From Prostheceraeus crozeri (taxonomy: Eukaryota > Platyhelminthes > Polycladida > Euryleptidae), in NCBI GenBank assembly GCA_907163375.1, contig CAJQUW010001430.1, positions 62,001 through 126,000 of the forward strand: a stretch of 64,000 nt of DNA. The letters run 5' to 3'. Below the pieces are notes generated by a model. The model had not been told where the DNA came from. It searched no databases and saw only the letters and a list, made by a program, of their open reading frames with translations. This document shows positions 32,566-43,107 of this stretch, one piece after another; positions within the stretch are counted from its first letter, which is position 1, and each line of letters starts with the position of its first letter. Position numbers and translations under genes: made by a program.

Positions 32566-33104
32566 ACAATCCGCTGGGTATGTACATATTCGATTAAATG
32601 GTCTAGGATTGTATCTGCTTGTACTTCTGATTTCAGTCCACTAATGATAACTTTACTGTTGCGGAAGATTGCAATGTGTACAGGATTCCAACGATTAATG
32701 AGAGCTGCGGGAAAACGTTCTGGCTCATAACACAAATTGTAGCTGCTGCTATGAATCTTTGAAAACGATACATTTTCACTCAATTGAGTAGAGATCACCA
32801 TGTTGTTCACAGTCAGATTTGACATCACACACTTCTCCCTCTTCCATATCCGACGTAGTAGCTTCTGCAGTTCTAAGCGCATTAACCGCTCCGATGAATG
32901 AGAAAGGGCGCCGAGAATTTGTACCGTCCCGTTTGGAAAGAGTTGAAGGTCCCGTAAATTGCTCATCTTCACCAGTAACATTTGCGGTCGACCCGGATAA
33001 TACTAGCTGTTTGGAATTACTTGATGTAATGTTGCGAGATCGATATTGGTATAGAGTCTGATGAGGCGGAGAATGTTGACGATGGTGCAACGATGACGTC
33101 TCAT
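32559..33104 (-). pseudogene. TBP core-like transcription factor (E1 copy)
   Basis: From ATG at 33104 one frame runs 181 codons, the size of a TATA-binding-protein core, with a single internal TAG (33005-33003, codon 34). The two halves align with each other as TBP repeats do. Repeat 1 has TIVNILRLIRLYTNIDLATL, YYPGRPQMLLVKM and LQLFPNGTVQILGALS. Repeat 2 has MVISTQLSENVSF, YEPERFPAALI and IAIFRNSKVIISGLKS. The second half carries the YxPERFPAxI...F.(N/S)GK...TGxKS pattern of the family. It is likely an element-encoded factor recognising its own TATA promoters. It is convergent with the protease and its N-terminal half overlaps the PC4-like B frame. Confidence 0.78.
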
Positions 33105-33430
33105 GATGAAGAAATGAGTAAATAGAGCGATGTATCTTCCTTTTATACTTTTTCCCAACTACCTTGATGAAATGTGAAGCAGATAGAAAGTTGGGAATGA
33201 TAGATTTGTATTCGTTGCTTTTTAAGTCGCAACCATATGCGATTTCCCATGCGTGAATGTCTTTTCATATAGAAGTATTTCAAGTCCTTCATGATATGAT
33301 TTAGGCACTGAAAATGTCGATATGATAAAGCAAATTCTCTTCTCATATTTCCAGTATAGTCTTTGAAATGAACGTTTTGATCATAATCAATCTCAACATG
33401 TTGTAGGGAATCTAATTTCCAACTCTTCAT
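32776..33430 (-). pseudogene. PC4-like DNA-binding protein B with acidic tail (E1 copy)
   Basis: The start MKSWKLDSLQHVEIDYDQNV (33430) is followed by VHFKDYTGN.RREFALSYRHF, a strand-strand-helix pattern resembling the PC4/Sub1 single-stranded-DNA-binding fold, and by a second block ending SWEKYKR..HRSIYSF. One extra A near 33153 shifts the frame. The continuation to 32776 is an acidic, low-complexity tail (TGEDEQFTGPSTLSKRDG, SDMEEGEVCDVKSD) read in a different frame over the TBP-like gene. PC4 proteins act as transcription coactivators. The family assignment is from pattern only. Confidence 0.45.
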
Positions 33431-33466
33431 GATGGAGCGTAACATTGTGTTGAAGGTGGTGTCTGA

Positions 33467-33835
33467 TTAAGATTTGCATAGCAAAGAGATGAACTCTCGA
33501 CGAATAAATGACATATTGGAGTGATGCATCCATCTTTTATATTTTTCCCAATTGTATTTGCGAAATGAAAAATAGATTGAGGAATAAGAATGACAGATTT
33601 GAATTTCATTTCTGAAATTTTGAAGCCAAACTTGACTACCCAAAGAGATGAATTTTAGCGTTTCAAAATATTCCAAATCCCTCATGATGTCATTAAGATT
33701 AAAAAATTGTCGCCATGTTAATGTAATTCCTCTCGATGTATTTCCATGAGAATTTTTGAAATGAACGTTTCCATTGCGATCAACTTTGATGTATTGTTGA
33801 GAATCCAAAATCCAAGTCTTCATGATGTTATGCAA
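33467..33835 (-). CDS. PC4-like DNA-binding protein A (E1 copy)
   Basis: 122 residues, open, from 33835 or the in-frame ATG at 33823 (MKTWILDSQQYIKVDRNGNV). It is a paralogue of protein B and shares NVHFKNSHGNTSRGITLTWR, IWL/VWLQ and the SF.K.NWEKYKR..H block. Basic residues in the RGITLTWRQF segment are where PC4 contacts DNA. It is divergent from the next plus-strand gene, whose ATG is 33 bp away, so one short AT-rich region must serve both. Confidence 0.5.
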   Translation of the reverse strand: MHNIMKTWILDSQQYIKVDRNGNVHFKNSHGNTSRGITLTWRQFFNLNDIMRDLEYFETLKFISLGSQVWLQNFRNEIQICHSYSSIYFSFRKYNWEKYKRWMHHSNMSFIRREFISLLCKS

Positions 33836-33867
33836 ATTGGTAATATATAGATCACCAGAATATGAAA
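33836..33867. promoter_or_regulatory. Divergent promoter between PC4-like A and virion-type gene 1
   Basis: Only about 32 bp separate the two start codons. TAATATATAG lies inside. E2 has the same compact arrangement at 58888-58910. Confidence 0.45.
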
Positions 33868-35264
33868 ATGTCGTTTTACTATATTCTGCTTAGCAATGCA
33901 GCAACAAATAGATTTGCCAGTAATCGTGCCGCAATCTGTTGTACTCCCATTGATAATATACAACAGCTGAATGGAGAGTGGGAAGTAGGGGTCACACAAC
34001 TTGTTCATAGTAACTGTGTCTATACTTTTGATCATAAGGTGATGACTATTAATATGAGACGCACATTTGCTTACCAATGTGAAAAGGGTTGCCGAGTATA
34101 CATTCCACAATGGCCGAAGAAAGATCTTCTATCATGTCAGAAATTCGTTTATGATTTCCAGAATAAAGCGTGTAAACACATTGTTCAATTTACTCCACAC
34201 AATGGTGATCACAATTATGTACATCATGTAGTTGATAAAGATTGGATTGTTGCTTTGAGTTCCAGTTTAAGAAATGATTTAGGTTACCTCGCCAGCACCT
34301 TAACAAGCTATGATAATTGCAACGTTAATTGCCACCCAAGTGGTCATAAACAGTTAATATATCGAGAGGAAGCTTTTTATGTAGATCTTATTCCAAGAAA
34401 TGAGAACACGTTGGTGAAGAAGATTGTGATGAAACCAAGAAAGACAAACATGACTCCTGAAACATTATTGAAGAAATTTAATTATCTCCTTCGAGTTGAT
34501 GGTAAACAAGTGGCAACATTGACTTATCTCAAATCATCTAATCATATTGCAATAAGTAAATTAAATGATGATGATCTAGTATTAGTTTGTTCAAAAGATT
34601 TTCATCAGTTCTTACGACATACTTCTGCAGCTGTTCATGGAAAATTTGATGTGCAACATTTGCCATGTGAAAGGTCAAATTAATTTGATACAGAATGGTC
34701 CGTATCTTTATACAGAAAGCGTATAGAGCCTGTAGGTGGTACCTTACATGAAACAAGAGTGTTGATGCCTCGCATTATAACTTCAGTTAAATTGGTTATC
34801 GATTATTTGAATGAAGTGATTAATGAGCAACATATTTCATTTCTGAAAAAGAAGATGCTTTGTCTCTCACTGTAAGTGTGAAAGATATTGAACTAATTAT
34901 GGATAAAACTCTAATGAACATTTTGGGTTTTGATCAAAATATCTTTGCAAGTGGTACTGTAACCAAAGCTAGCGCAGACATGTCGCTATCGCGTCGTATT
35001 AACTATTTTCAGATATATTCCAATATTGGTGAAGATGTACGTGTGGGAGATGTTGAAGCTCCCCTGCTAGCAATGATACCATATCAACCAAAAAGATGCA
35101 GTATTTTATCTGAGCATACTTTCAAGAAAGTGCATTATACAAAGCTGAAATCAAACTACATCCCACAAATTGATATTGAAATTTATGACGATGCTGGTGC
35201 GTTGATTCCTTTTCATTAAGATGCTGTAACAAGTATCACACTCCATTTCCGAATGAAGAGTTAA
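33868..35264 (+). pseudogene. Conserved Polinton virion-type protein 1 (E1 copy)
   Basis: About 465 residues with an in-frame stop at 34681, a frameshift near 34850 and a stop near 35218. The start MSFYYILLSNAATNRFASNR and GEWEVGVTQL mirror the start of the next gene, and the C-terminal third (FQIYSNIGEDVRVGD, then PQIDIEIYDDAGALIPFH and ITLHFR) is a signature common in Polintons. Location among late genes and abundance of beta-strand-like segments suggest a structural protein such as a minor capsid or spike component; the role is not established. Confidence 0.55.
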
Positions 35265-35303
35265 TGCAAAAGTATGCTAATATATTTTTCCAATGTGAAT
35301 AAT

Positions 35304-36797
35304 ATGGAAAGTGAAAATACAGATTCGTTTCTAGTATACTTACCCAGCAATGCTTCTATGAAAGAATTTCCTAATAATAAACCATCAGACTTTCCAGTAG
35401 AATTAAATCGCTCACTACATCTAGAAGGCGAATGGGAGGTGGGCGTTTCTAGTATTTGCCATGATAGCAACATTCAGAATGTGAATGATTTGGAAGAAAT
35501 GATATTGACTCCTCGCATCCATGATGGAATAACGATGAATAATACATTCCAGTCCCCATACAAGTTAACGTCAGATGGAAAGTGGAACTATGAATGGATT
35601 CAGATAAAATCAGATTATTATGGTCCATTTGGGAATGAGAAAATTATTCAATAGTGGCAATACTTCGATCACAAAGTTTATGAGTTTAATATCTATCATT
35701 GGAATGGAAGACAGTTCCTTTGCTTTCATTATTTTACTGAAGGTCTTATACTGAGGTTGGATAATGAATTCTCTCCACATCTCGGTTTTGGGCACGGTCT
35801 ACATCTAACGTGAATTGTTACTGCAAATGTCAAAAAAGTTTATTCAAAACGAATCAACAAATTTCATTATAAATTTAAAATGTTTGATGATGTTGTAGAA
35901 CGTGAAGATCACATCATTTTGAAAAAGCGTGGTGTTCAACCTTTATCACTTACTGAGTTAGTAAAACGATGGAATGAGACTGTTGGTAAGAAGTATGGAG
36001 AGAAGATTATGGCGGAGAAGGATAAGTTGGTTATTCAGAAATATAATGACAAACTTACAGTTCATTTCTCTCCAACCTTGCGTCATTTTGTAAGACATCC
36101 ATCACCTATTATTGGAAGCGGTGTGGTGTATGCTTCTCATGAATATCACATTAAAGCTGATTCAGTTAATGATGAATGGTGGGTGGACATCTATGGTGAT
36201 CGCATCAAGAAAATTTACCAGTCTTATCAGGAATCTAAAGTTGGTATCAATATAATGCCGCGTCTATATCATACAGTTGAAAGCTTCATTCATGTAATAA
36301 ATCCTTATATACAACAGAAGTTGAAGCATGTGATGAAAATAAATATGATGTAAAGACACACCACATTTCGTTTTCAATTGAAAATCAACGAGTTGTTCTG
36401 AAACTGGGTGATGACATTCAATGTCAATTGAGCAAAAATTTGAAAAAACTGTTTGGTTTTTCAATGCTACAAAATAAGTTTACTGCTGCGCATACGATTG
36501 GTATAGAAACACCAATGACACTTGATAAACATGAACAACACCTTTACATTCAAAGTGATTTGATTCCACCTATTTCTGTTGGCGAGGAAAAAAGAACACA
36601 TTTTACGTGATTTCATTCATGATAAAGATGCTTTATATAGAATAGTCGAGAAGATGTTTCAACCTATTTTCTACCATCCTGTTATCAAACAAACTATACC
36701 ATCTATTTCTATCAAAATTACAAATGGTCTACATGAGTGCATCCATGTCAAAGATACTAAATCCCTCGTAACTTTAGTGTTTCGGAAAACAAAGTGA
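35304..36797 (+). pseudogene. Conserved Polinton virion-type protein 2 (E1 copy)
   Basis: About 490 residues in several frames (breaks near 35654, 35815, 36352 and 36590). The N-terminus has the LPSNAS....FP.N...F.VEL pattern and LEGEWEVGVSSICHD. The end ISIKITNGLHECIHVKDTKS followed by LVTLVFRKTK matches the C-terminal signature of the preceding paralogue. Relative to E2 about 30 bp are missing near 35650. It is a likely tandem duplicate of the preceding gene with a related virion role. Confidence 0.5.
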
Positions 36798-36804
36798 AGT
36801 CATT

Positions 36805-36830
36805 GTAAAATTTTATTGAAATAAAAATAT
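36805..36830. terminator. Convergent polyadenylation signals, virion-type gene 2 / PolB
   Basis: AATAAA on plus (36820-36825) and on minus (36817-36812). The 36798-37078 gap holds no gene. Confidence 0.55.
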
Positions 36831-37078
36831 ATGTATGAAAAAGTCTTTTCACAGATATAGGGGGAATGGGCTGACTGTAGGCATCTATTCACAAGGAAGT
36901 GCAATCTAAAGCGATACATAAAACAACAATGAATGTCAGCAAAAGCATCATCAAAATAATAATTTGAGACTGAATCTATTTACACATCTCCTGAATGTGG
37001 TAGTGTGAGTTTAATTCTTTTGGATAGTGATATATTTGTATCAGGATGACCATGTGGATGAGATATGTTATGTTCTAT

Positions 37079-40000
37079 TCAACACCTCTTATCCCCCCAC
37101 GCTGAAAGTGCTCGCTTTCTAAATGTATGAGTTTTTACCTCATGCGTGTTTGATTTTAAGATGGTCATGTTGACAAACGTTGCGCACTTATTTTTAAAGG
37201 CCTTCTTATAGACCCTATGTTTCATATTTACAACAATCGACTTAGATATGCCTCTTGCGCGTTTAATACTGTTACTGGAGTCTTTTGGTTTCATAGAATA
37301 CATTTTAGGACGAAGAAGAATCATTTCTTTAATTTCTTTTCCTGCCATTTCATCTTTGAAGCATCCTAATTTTGCTTTATTTTTAGTAGAGTATAGTGGG
37401 TGATCTGTAGGATAAATTGATGTATCAAAATATTTTTCTAAAGATTTTCCTACTTCATTGAAATTTAACTCTCTCTGAGCAGCGATACTTAAAAGGAAAC
37501 TGTCTGTATCACCACTCAGCAAACGCACGTCTTTAATTAGAAGACATGGTTTTAATATTCTATAGAGGAGTCGATGCATTTCAAGCTTGGAATAATCTAA
37601 TACAGCTTGTTCAATGTAGATGGGCTTGCAGAACTCTACTTCTGATTTTATCATTTTAACACCAACCAATTCATCATCTATAATATCTCTATCAATAGAG
37701 AGAGGTGATGCCGCTAACTTTTGAAATTTATCATTATGATTCACAAGTTTATAGTTTATACGTTTTCTAACATCCTCCATCGTCTTACCAAAAAGACTAC
37801 TATTCTTATATTCATAAAAATCTTTTTCAAAATTATTTTGGGCTAGTGTACGTTTCTGGCTGTCACTATCAATATATGGTTTCAGAAAGGCTTTCTGTCT
37901 AAATTTGATAATGCGGTGAACTGTTTTTAAAATCATGCCCATTTCTAAATAAAATTTTAAGATGGAAAAGTGGACTAGATAATTTTCTTTATCAAATTGA
38001 GCAAGCAAGAGTTTACGACAAGGCTTATACTTAGGTTGTCCACTCCCTTCTAAATCTTTATGAAATTGTTTCATAAAGTCCGAAAACATATCTTCAGTCA
38101 CTTCACCTGATTCGGGCGCAAGTGGAAAATCCACAGTTTTATTTTTAATACTATTTGGATAGATGAGATCTACCTCAAAAAAATAATATCCCCAATCACC
38201 ATCATCTGGAATAGCTAGTATGTTTGAAGGATTGGAGAAATTTTGAATTTCACTATCACCTAGCCAGCTAAACTCAGAGTGAGGTACAGGTTTGGATAGT
38301 GACCTACCATATAAATTATTCTGGTCATAGTACTTTAGATGAATCTGGTCATCATCTACTACTTTTGATTTTATTTGATGTCTATTTACAAATGTGAGTC
38401 CACCACGAATTCCTCGCTCAAATAAATTATACATCTCTGGATCTTGCAAAAGATGGATGGTCTCTCCAGTCATTTTAAAAGCAGACTGGAATGACATGGC
38501 TGGAAGACTGACAAAGTGGATAGGGTCTAATTTATCTTCTTCTAATGTCACTCGTCGAAACTCCTGAAATACATCAGCCAGCAAAAATACATCTAATTTT
38601 AGATAGGCGATCATATAATCGCTAAACGTTTGACAGTCAAATTTTGTACATGCAACTTGAGTATGATTGTAATCTACTGCCTTACATTCTATACCAGTGA
38701 AATCATTTTTAAATTTATATATTGATGGAAGAGAAGTCTCACTAAGTTTAGAAATGTTGTCAAAGTATGCATATGGAAACAGTTCTTTGCATGTGATGAC
38801 TTCATCTGTCAAGTTAGGATATTGTTTCTTCAAATTTTGAGTTAGTGGAAGAGACTTAAGATTTTGAACGAGAGATGCTAGTGATAAAGTCATGAATTGA
38901 TAGGAATCTAAAAATTTTATATCAAAGTAGACTGTCTTATTTTCTTTAGTCTTATCAACTGGTACTTTTGCTATCATGGACATAAACTTTTCTCTCGTTT
39001 GAGGCATAACATTCATCAACCACCCCTTCATTTTTCTTAACCCCTTTTATTATCATATGGCTGTCATTGCCTTTGAAGTTATGAAGATTTACGGGTAGAG
39101 TGCGCCGTTTCATTCTTAGAGAAAAATTGCATCTTGAACAGAGTGCGTTTCTAAATTCACCAGTGATGTGATCATGGTCGCGCACTTTCTTAGTTTTACC
39201 CTCATCAAACGTTTTATTACATTTTGAGCAGACTTTACAACTTTCAAATTTTACCTGATCATGTGCTGTCATATTTAATGATCTGTGATAGAGTTCACTG
39301 TCACCTTTTTGTTGAAATTTACTAGCACTTTCCAGGAATTGCAAGAATTTGTGTATACAATCCTCACCTTGCCAGACGTACATTTTATTATTTTTATTTT
39401 GGAAATGATCATGTCATACCTCATAACAGGATTTGGCTGCTGGCTTGTGGATGTTATCATCAATATAGCATTCGATTTCAGCATAGATGACACAAAGAGG
39501 ACTTAATTCACTACCATTTTCTCTATATGAAAAGATTTTATCTTTGGGCATGCGTTCCATTTGCAATTTACCTCGCTTACACCATTCAATATGCGTTTGA
39601 AATTTATCTTTTGAGCAGAAGGATCTCATACAACGGTCACCCATGAAATGCTCCCCCTTTTGGATGTTAAGTGGGAATATAGTCGAGGTTGACAACACGA
39701 TCATAAGTTGATGAACGTTAGTTGTAGCGTACACCTTTAAGTCCTTTTCGCCAGACGTGAACAACTATTTTAATTTCATTTACTTTTTTAAATTTCTCCA
39801 TATCTTTCAATTTCATATCTTCACTATTGCAGTCATCAAATTTCAATTCATTCTCCCATTGATGATATTTGATTTTACGGAAACGGCTGTTCTGTACATC
39901 ATGATAGTGGAGAATGGATAAAACCGCATACATTGCGATTCACAATCTATAGACATGACTGCTTTCATATCTTTTAACGTTTTTGGAAGATTGAAGGAGC

Positions 40001-40876
40001 CTAGTCCACTGTAATTTTCTAATAGAGTAATTTCAAACATGGCAGATTCTACACCATCAAAAATCAGACCACCATCGCGCTCGTTAAATTTATCAATATT
40101 TGATTTTAGCCCTTGAATGTGAAAATTTAACCATGCTTCTTTATCTACTACCTCTGTAGCAGGAGAGGAGGGTATGTGAAACTCCAACTGCACTATTCCG
40201 CCAGTATGATGGTCAACTTTAACATATTTTATTTTAAGATAGATGAGCGCTTTCATTCTAAAGTTGTCTAAAATTCTAAAGAGCGCATCTATCAATGTTG
40301 AATTTTGATGAAGCCACTACGGAAAATCAGCAATGGTTTCTGAGGACTCCATATGGTAATTTCTCACTACATTATTGACCGACACTTCAGTGAGCCGGAT
40401 AGAGGAGGTGCTGTTACTATAACTATCATTTGTATGCGTGTGGGGAAGTCTATGTGAAGATAATTCAAAACGTGTTTCAAAAGATAGAGTGCAAAAGTCG
40501 CAAGTAAAGGAGACATGTTGAATAGAATCATCCTCACCTCGGGAGATTGATGATGTTTTGGGTTGACATACACGTTGTCTGATATGTCGGCGAGATCACG
40601 CTTCCTTGTATAGACGTGACCACAATCAGCACATTCCCGCTGATTAGATTCCCGCGACTGACCGCCTGAGCTGGTACTAACATCACCTGAAAGAGAAATC
40701 ATTCTATCATCTCTATTAAAGTTATAGTTTATTGTTGCAACCTACCTTCACTTAACAGCTCTAAAGATTCCTCGAGAAGGGAGCGTTTTGGTGATGAAGT
40801 AGATGCCTGAAATTGAGAAAGATGCTATTAGCCAAACGTTTGAGGGAGATGAGTGAGGAAATCTTCAACTTACCAT
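37079..40876 (-). pseudogene. POLB: Protein-primed family B DNA polymerase (E1 copy)
   Basis: Exon 1 is the ATG alone (40876-40874), intron 1 is 67 nt (40873-40807), exon 2 is 40806-40746, intron 2 is 59 nt (40745-40687), then the body. Order of parts: two C2H2 fingers (CADCGHVYTRKRDL and, one frame over, CDFCTLSFETRFELSSH), a PolB-N module (EVVDKEAW...FNERDGGLIFDG), an exonuclease I-like EIECYI, and an HNH-like zinc segment (CKVCSKC ... RDHDHITGEFRNALCSRCN). Then follow HNFKGNDSH, YMIAYLKLDVFLLAD, motif A (YYDQNNLYGRSLS), FGKTMEDVRKR and motif C (SGDTDSF). Frameshifts occur near 40580, 40320, 39900, 39720, 39420 and 39010. The 650-codon catalytic part (39031-37079) is open. It copies the element from a protein-primed end. 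Confidence 0.9.
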
Positions 40877-41107
40877 TTCAACGAAATCAAGTTTAAGTAT
40901 GATACTTTAGTGTCAGAAAGTTGTATAGTTTATCAAAATAGAGACTTCACTTATTCTCAACACGTCTCAAATATAGAATGAAAAATAAGTCTGCTTCCCC
41001 CCTTTTATATACTCTCATACTCGGCATTCATTGGCTATTCATTTGATTGGCTACTTACTTGTACTTAAGCACTAAGAAATCAAGTTTGTAGCATACAATT
41101 TGAAGTC
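40877..41107. promoter_or_regulatory. Bidirectional promoter, PolB / right-end acidic gene
   Basis: On the minus strand two CCAAT boxes (ATTGG at 41030-41034 and 41046-41050) precede GTATATAAAAG (41013-41003), about 130 bp before the PolB ATG. This is the same box order as in the left-end promoter. The plus-strand gene starts at 41108. Confidence 0.65.
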
Positions 41108-41516
41108 ATGAATTCACCAACAGCAACACTCTCCGTGAATACATCAACTTGCCCTCCCGCTCCAAAGAAGGTGAAGTTGGAGAAGAAGAAAACAGTGGAG
41201 GATTTAGCAAGCTTGGAGTATCCGACTCTGACTGAGGAAGAGGAGATGGAAATGGTGTGAGGTGGAACTATATAACAAGGAGGTCCTACTATATAACAAG
41301 AAGGATGTGTCGAAAGAGAATGATATCAGCCTTCTCCATGACATAAGAAGATGGTATAGTCCATCGTCTCAACCCAGGAACAAGATTGAATGGGAGAATG
41401 TATTTGGTGTATTGGCTGCAGCCGAGGAAAAACTGCGACAGCTGAAATGCAGGTGTGATAACTGTGAATCACTGTGGGACAATGTGACTCCAGAAGAGCT
41501 TCTAAATTATTTGTAA
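41108..41516 (+). pseudogene. Right-end acidic small protein, unknown
   Basis: Starts MNSPTATLSVNTSTCPPAPK with a Lys-rich KKVKLEKKK (possible nuclear signal), then EEEEMEMV. One extra T near 41258 shifts into the frame holding YNKKDVSKENDISLLHDIRR and a Cys motif CRCDNCESLW, ending EELLNYL at 41516. About 136 residues. It is divergent from PolB. No family recognised. Confidence 0.5.
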
Positions 41517-41768
41517 TTTCTGAATATATGTTTCACTTGTTATATCTGTCTGTTTTCACTTGTTTCTGGGTAATGTAGTCATCAACATCATAGTGAAAAA
41601 TCTAATCATTTGACAGCTCAGTATAAATCATAGCAGCTGATAATAGATACAATCATTCTTTCCTAGGTACTACCTCTATTACTGAGGATAAATGATAAAG
41701 GGATTGAATATAAAAAAAACAGAGACATGTAGTTCTTTAGATTTATTCACAATTGAAGTACATATACT

Positions 41769-42005
41769 TTATAGCGAGGAAAAGTCAAGTGGAAGAACCT
41801 CTAAGTCTTTGTAAACTTTGTAGCACCTTAGTCGTTTAGGGGCATCTGGCGTTTTTCTCACACGTGTTGTCTTCGGTGTCCATTCTTCGTCTATCCAGAC
41901 AATTCTTACAGTCTTGTCTTTGTCGTAAGTCTCCTTCTGTCCACACTTGCCTTCATCCCACTCATTGATGATCACAAAATTACTTGATGTTTCTGACTTT
42001 GCCAT
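41769..42005 (-). CDS. Right-end small protein, inverted paralogue pair (minus member)
   Basis: 78 residues, open: MAKSETSSNFVIINEWDEGK ... VRIVWIDEEWTPKTTRVRKT ending LPLDFSSL. A paralogue lies divergently at 42183-42433 and shares INEWDxxKC, IVW.D..(W/F)TPKT and the short 5' leader CATTCACATTATACGAA. Function unknown; the acidic/aromatic core with TPKT could be a nucleic-acid mimic, but that is a guess. Confidence 0.5.
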   Translation of the reverse strand: MAKSETSSNFVIINEWDEGKCGQKETYDKDKTVRIVWIDEEWTPKTTRVRKTPDAPKRLRCYKVYKDLEVLPLDFSSL

Positions 42006-42182
42006 GTTAGACTCCTAGTTCGTATAATGTGAATGAGATGTGTTACAATCTTCTGAGATATATAGTCTTCATTCAAATTAGAATAATTCTGATCGGCTGT
42101 TGAGGGACTCATTGTTAAATAACTATATAATTGAAACGATTGCAGGACTTTTCATTCACATTATACGAAGTAGCAGACTGAC

Positions 42183-42433
42183 ATGTCAAACTCTCAAGCA
42201 TTGGAAATATTTAACCAAATATTTGAAGTCATTGACGAGTGGGATCAAGACAAGTGTGAACAGGAGGAGGAGACCAGCGAGAAACTCGTCGTCATTGAAA
42301 AATTGTGTGGACTGATGGTGAATTCACGCCAAAAACGAAAAATAGAAATAGAGTGAAAAATAGACCTACATACTACATGTCTTTGTTTTTGCAATGTATT
42401 GATTTAGAAATGGAAATAAAGGAAAGAATTTAG
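42183..42433 (+). pseudogene. Right-end small protein, inverted paralogue pair (plus member)
   Basis: MSNSQALEIFNQIFEVIDEW then DQDKCEQEEE in one frame. Near 42298 the homology moves to another frame (IVWTDGEFTPKTKNRNRV) ending at 42433. It is a duplicated, inverted copy of 41769-42005 including its upstream segment. Confidence 0.45.
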
Positions 42434-42529
42434 ATCTGGTGTTAATTGTATACATGGTTCCGAATATCATCACATTTATTTTCGGTCTAATTTTCTATCA
42501 AAAGAGATCGTATCATTAGTAAAGAGAGA

Positions 42530-42915
42530 AGATGTATATGTTTGCTTGTGGCGCAAGAGTGACCTCCCATTTCATCCCATCATCATTTAGCCTCAATGAT
42601 AGAGGCAGTTCTTAAGAGAACTCATGATTCATTCTCAGATAACGTATGCAATGGAGAATTTAAAAAGTAACCTGCGGCAGATAGCTAAGACTCAACCGAC
42701 TGGCGTTCAAAGTGCTACGTTGAGCGAAGAGACCACGACGACCGTTGGAAAGTCGGATTAATGAAGTCTCAAGCCCTTGCCACACTCATCACTACGATAT
42801 CATCCGCTGTCTCAAGAGAGATCGCCCACCAACAGGAAGAATAATACCGAAATTCTCCGCACCATGCACCGTTAGAGTTGACTGATAACAGATGCAACTT
42901 TGTGACTATATTTTT
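42530..42915 (-). ncRNA. Structured non-coding unit of E1, homologous to E0 unit 1
   Basis: On the minus strand it matches E0 module 1: GCATGGTGCGGAGAA, a core with CTTCCTGTTGGTGGGCG, ACAGCGGATGATATCGTAGTG, GCTCAACGTAGCAC and, at the 3' side, the hairpin GCCTC-TATCATT-GAGGC (42606-42590) next to AGTTCT-CTTA-AGAACT (42622-42607). Compared with GTCTC-TATCAAT-GAGAC in E0, one base pair has changed on both sides. This places the RNA family at the right end of the complete element. Confidence 0.5.
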
Positions 42916-43107
42916 TATATTTGTGTGATAGATTCAGTCAGACCGAAGTCTGTCCAGGGCAAACCACGTGGAGGTACTATCACTTTTTGCCCCATGGTGG
43001 CCTCTTAAAGGCCGTTGGTTCGTTCACGTTGCATCTGAAAAATAGAAAGAAAATAGATAAATTTATATTCAAGTGATGGAGATGATATTAACTTACCATA
43101 AATTAAC

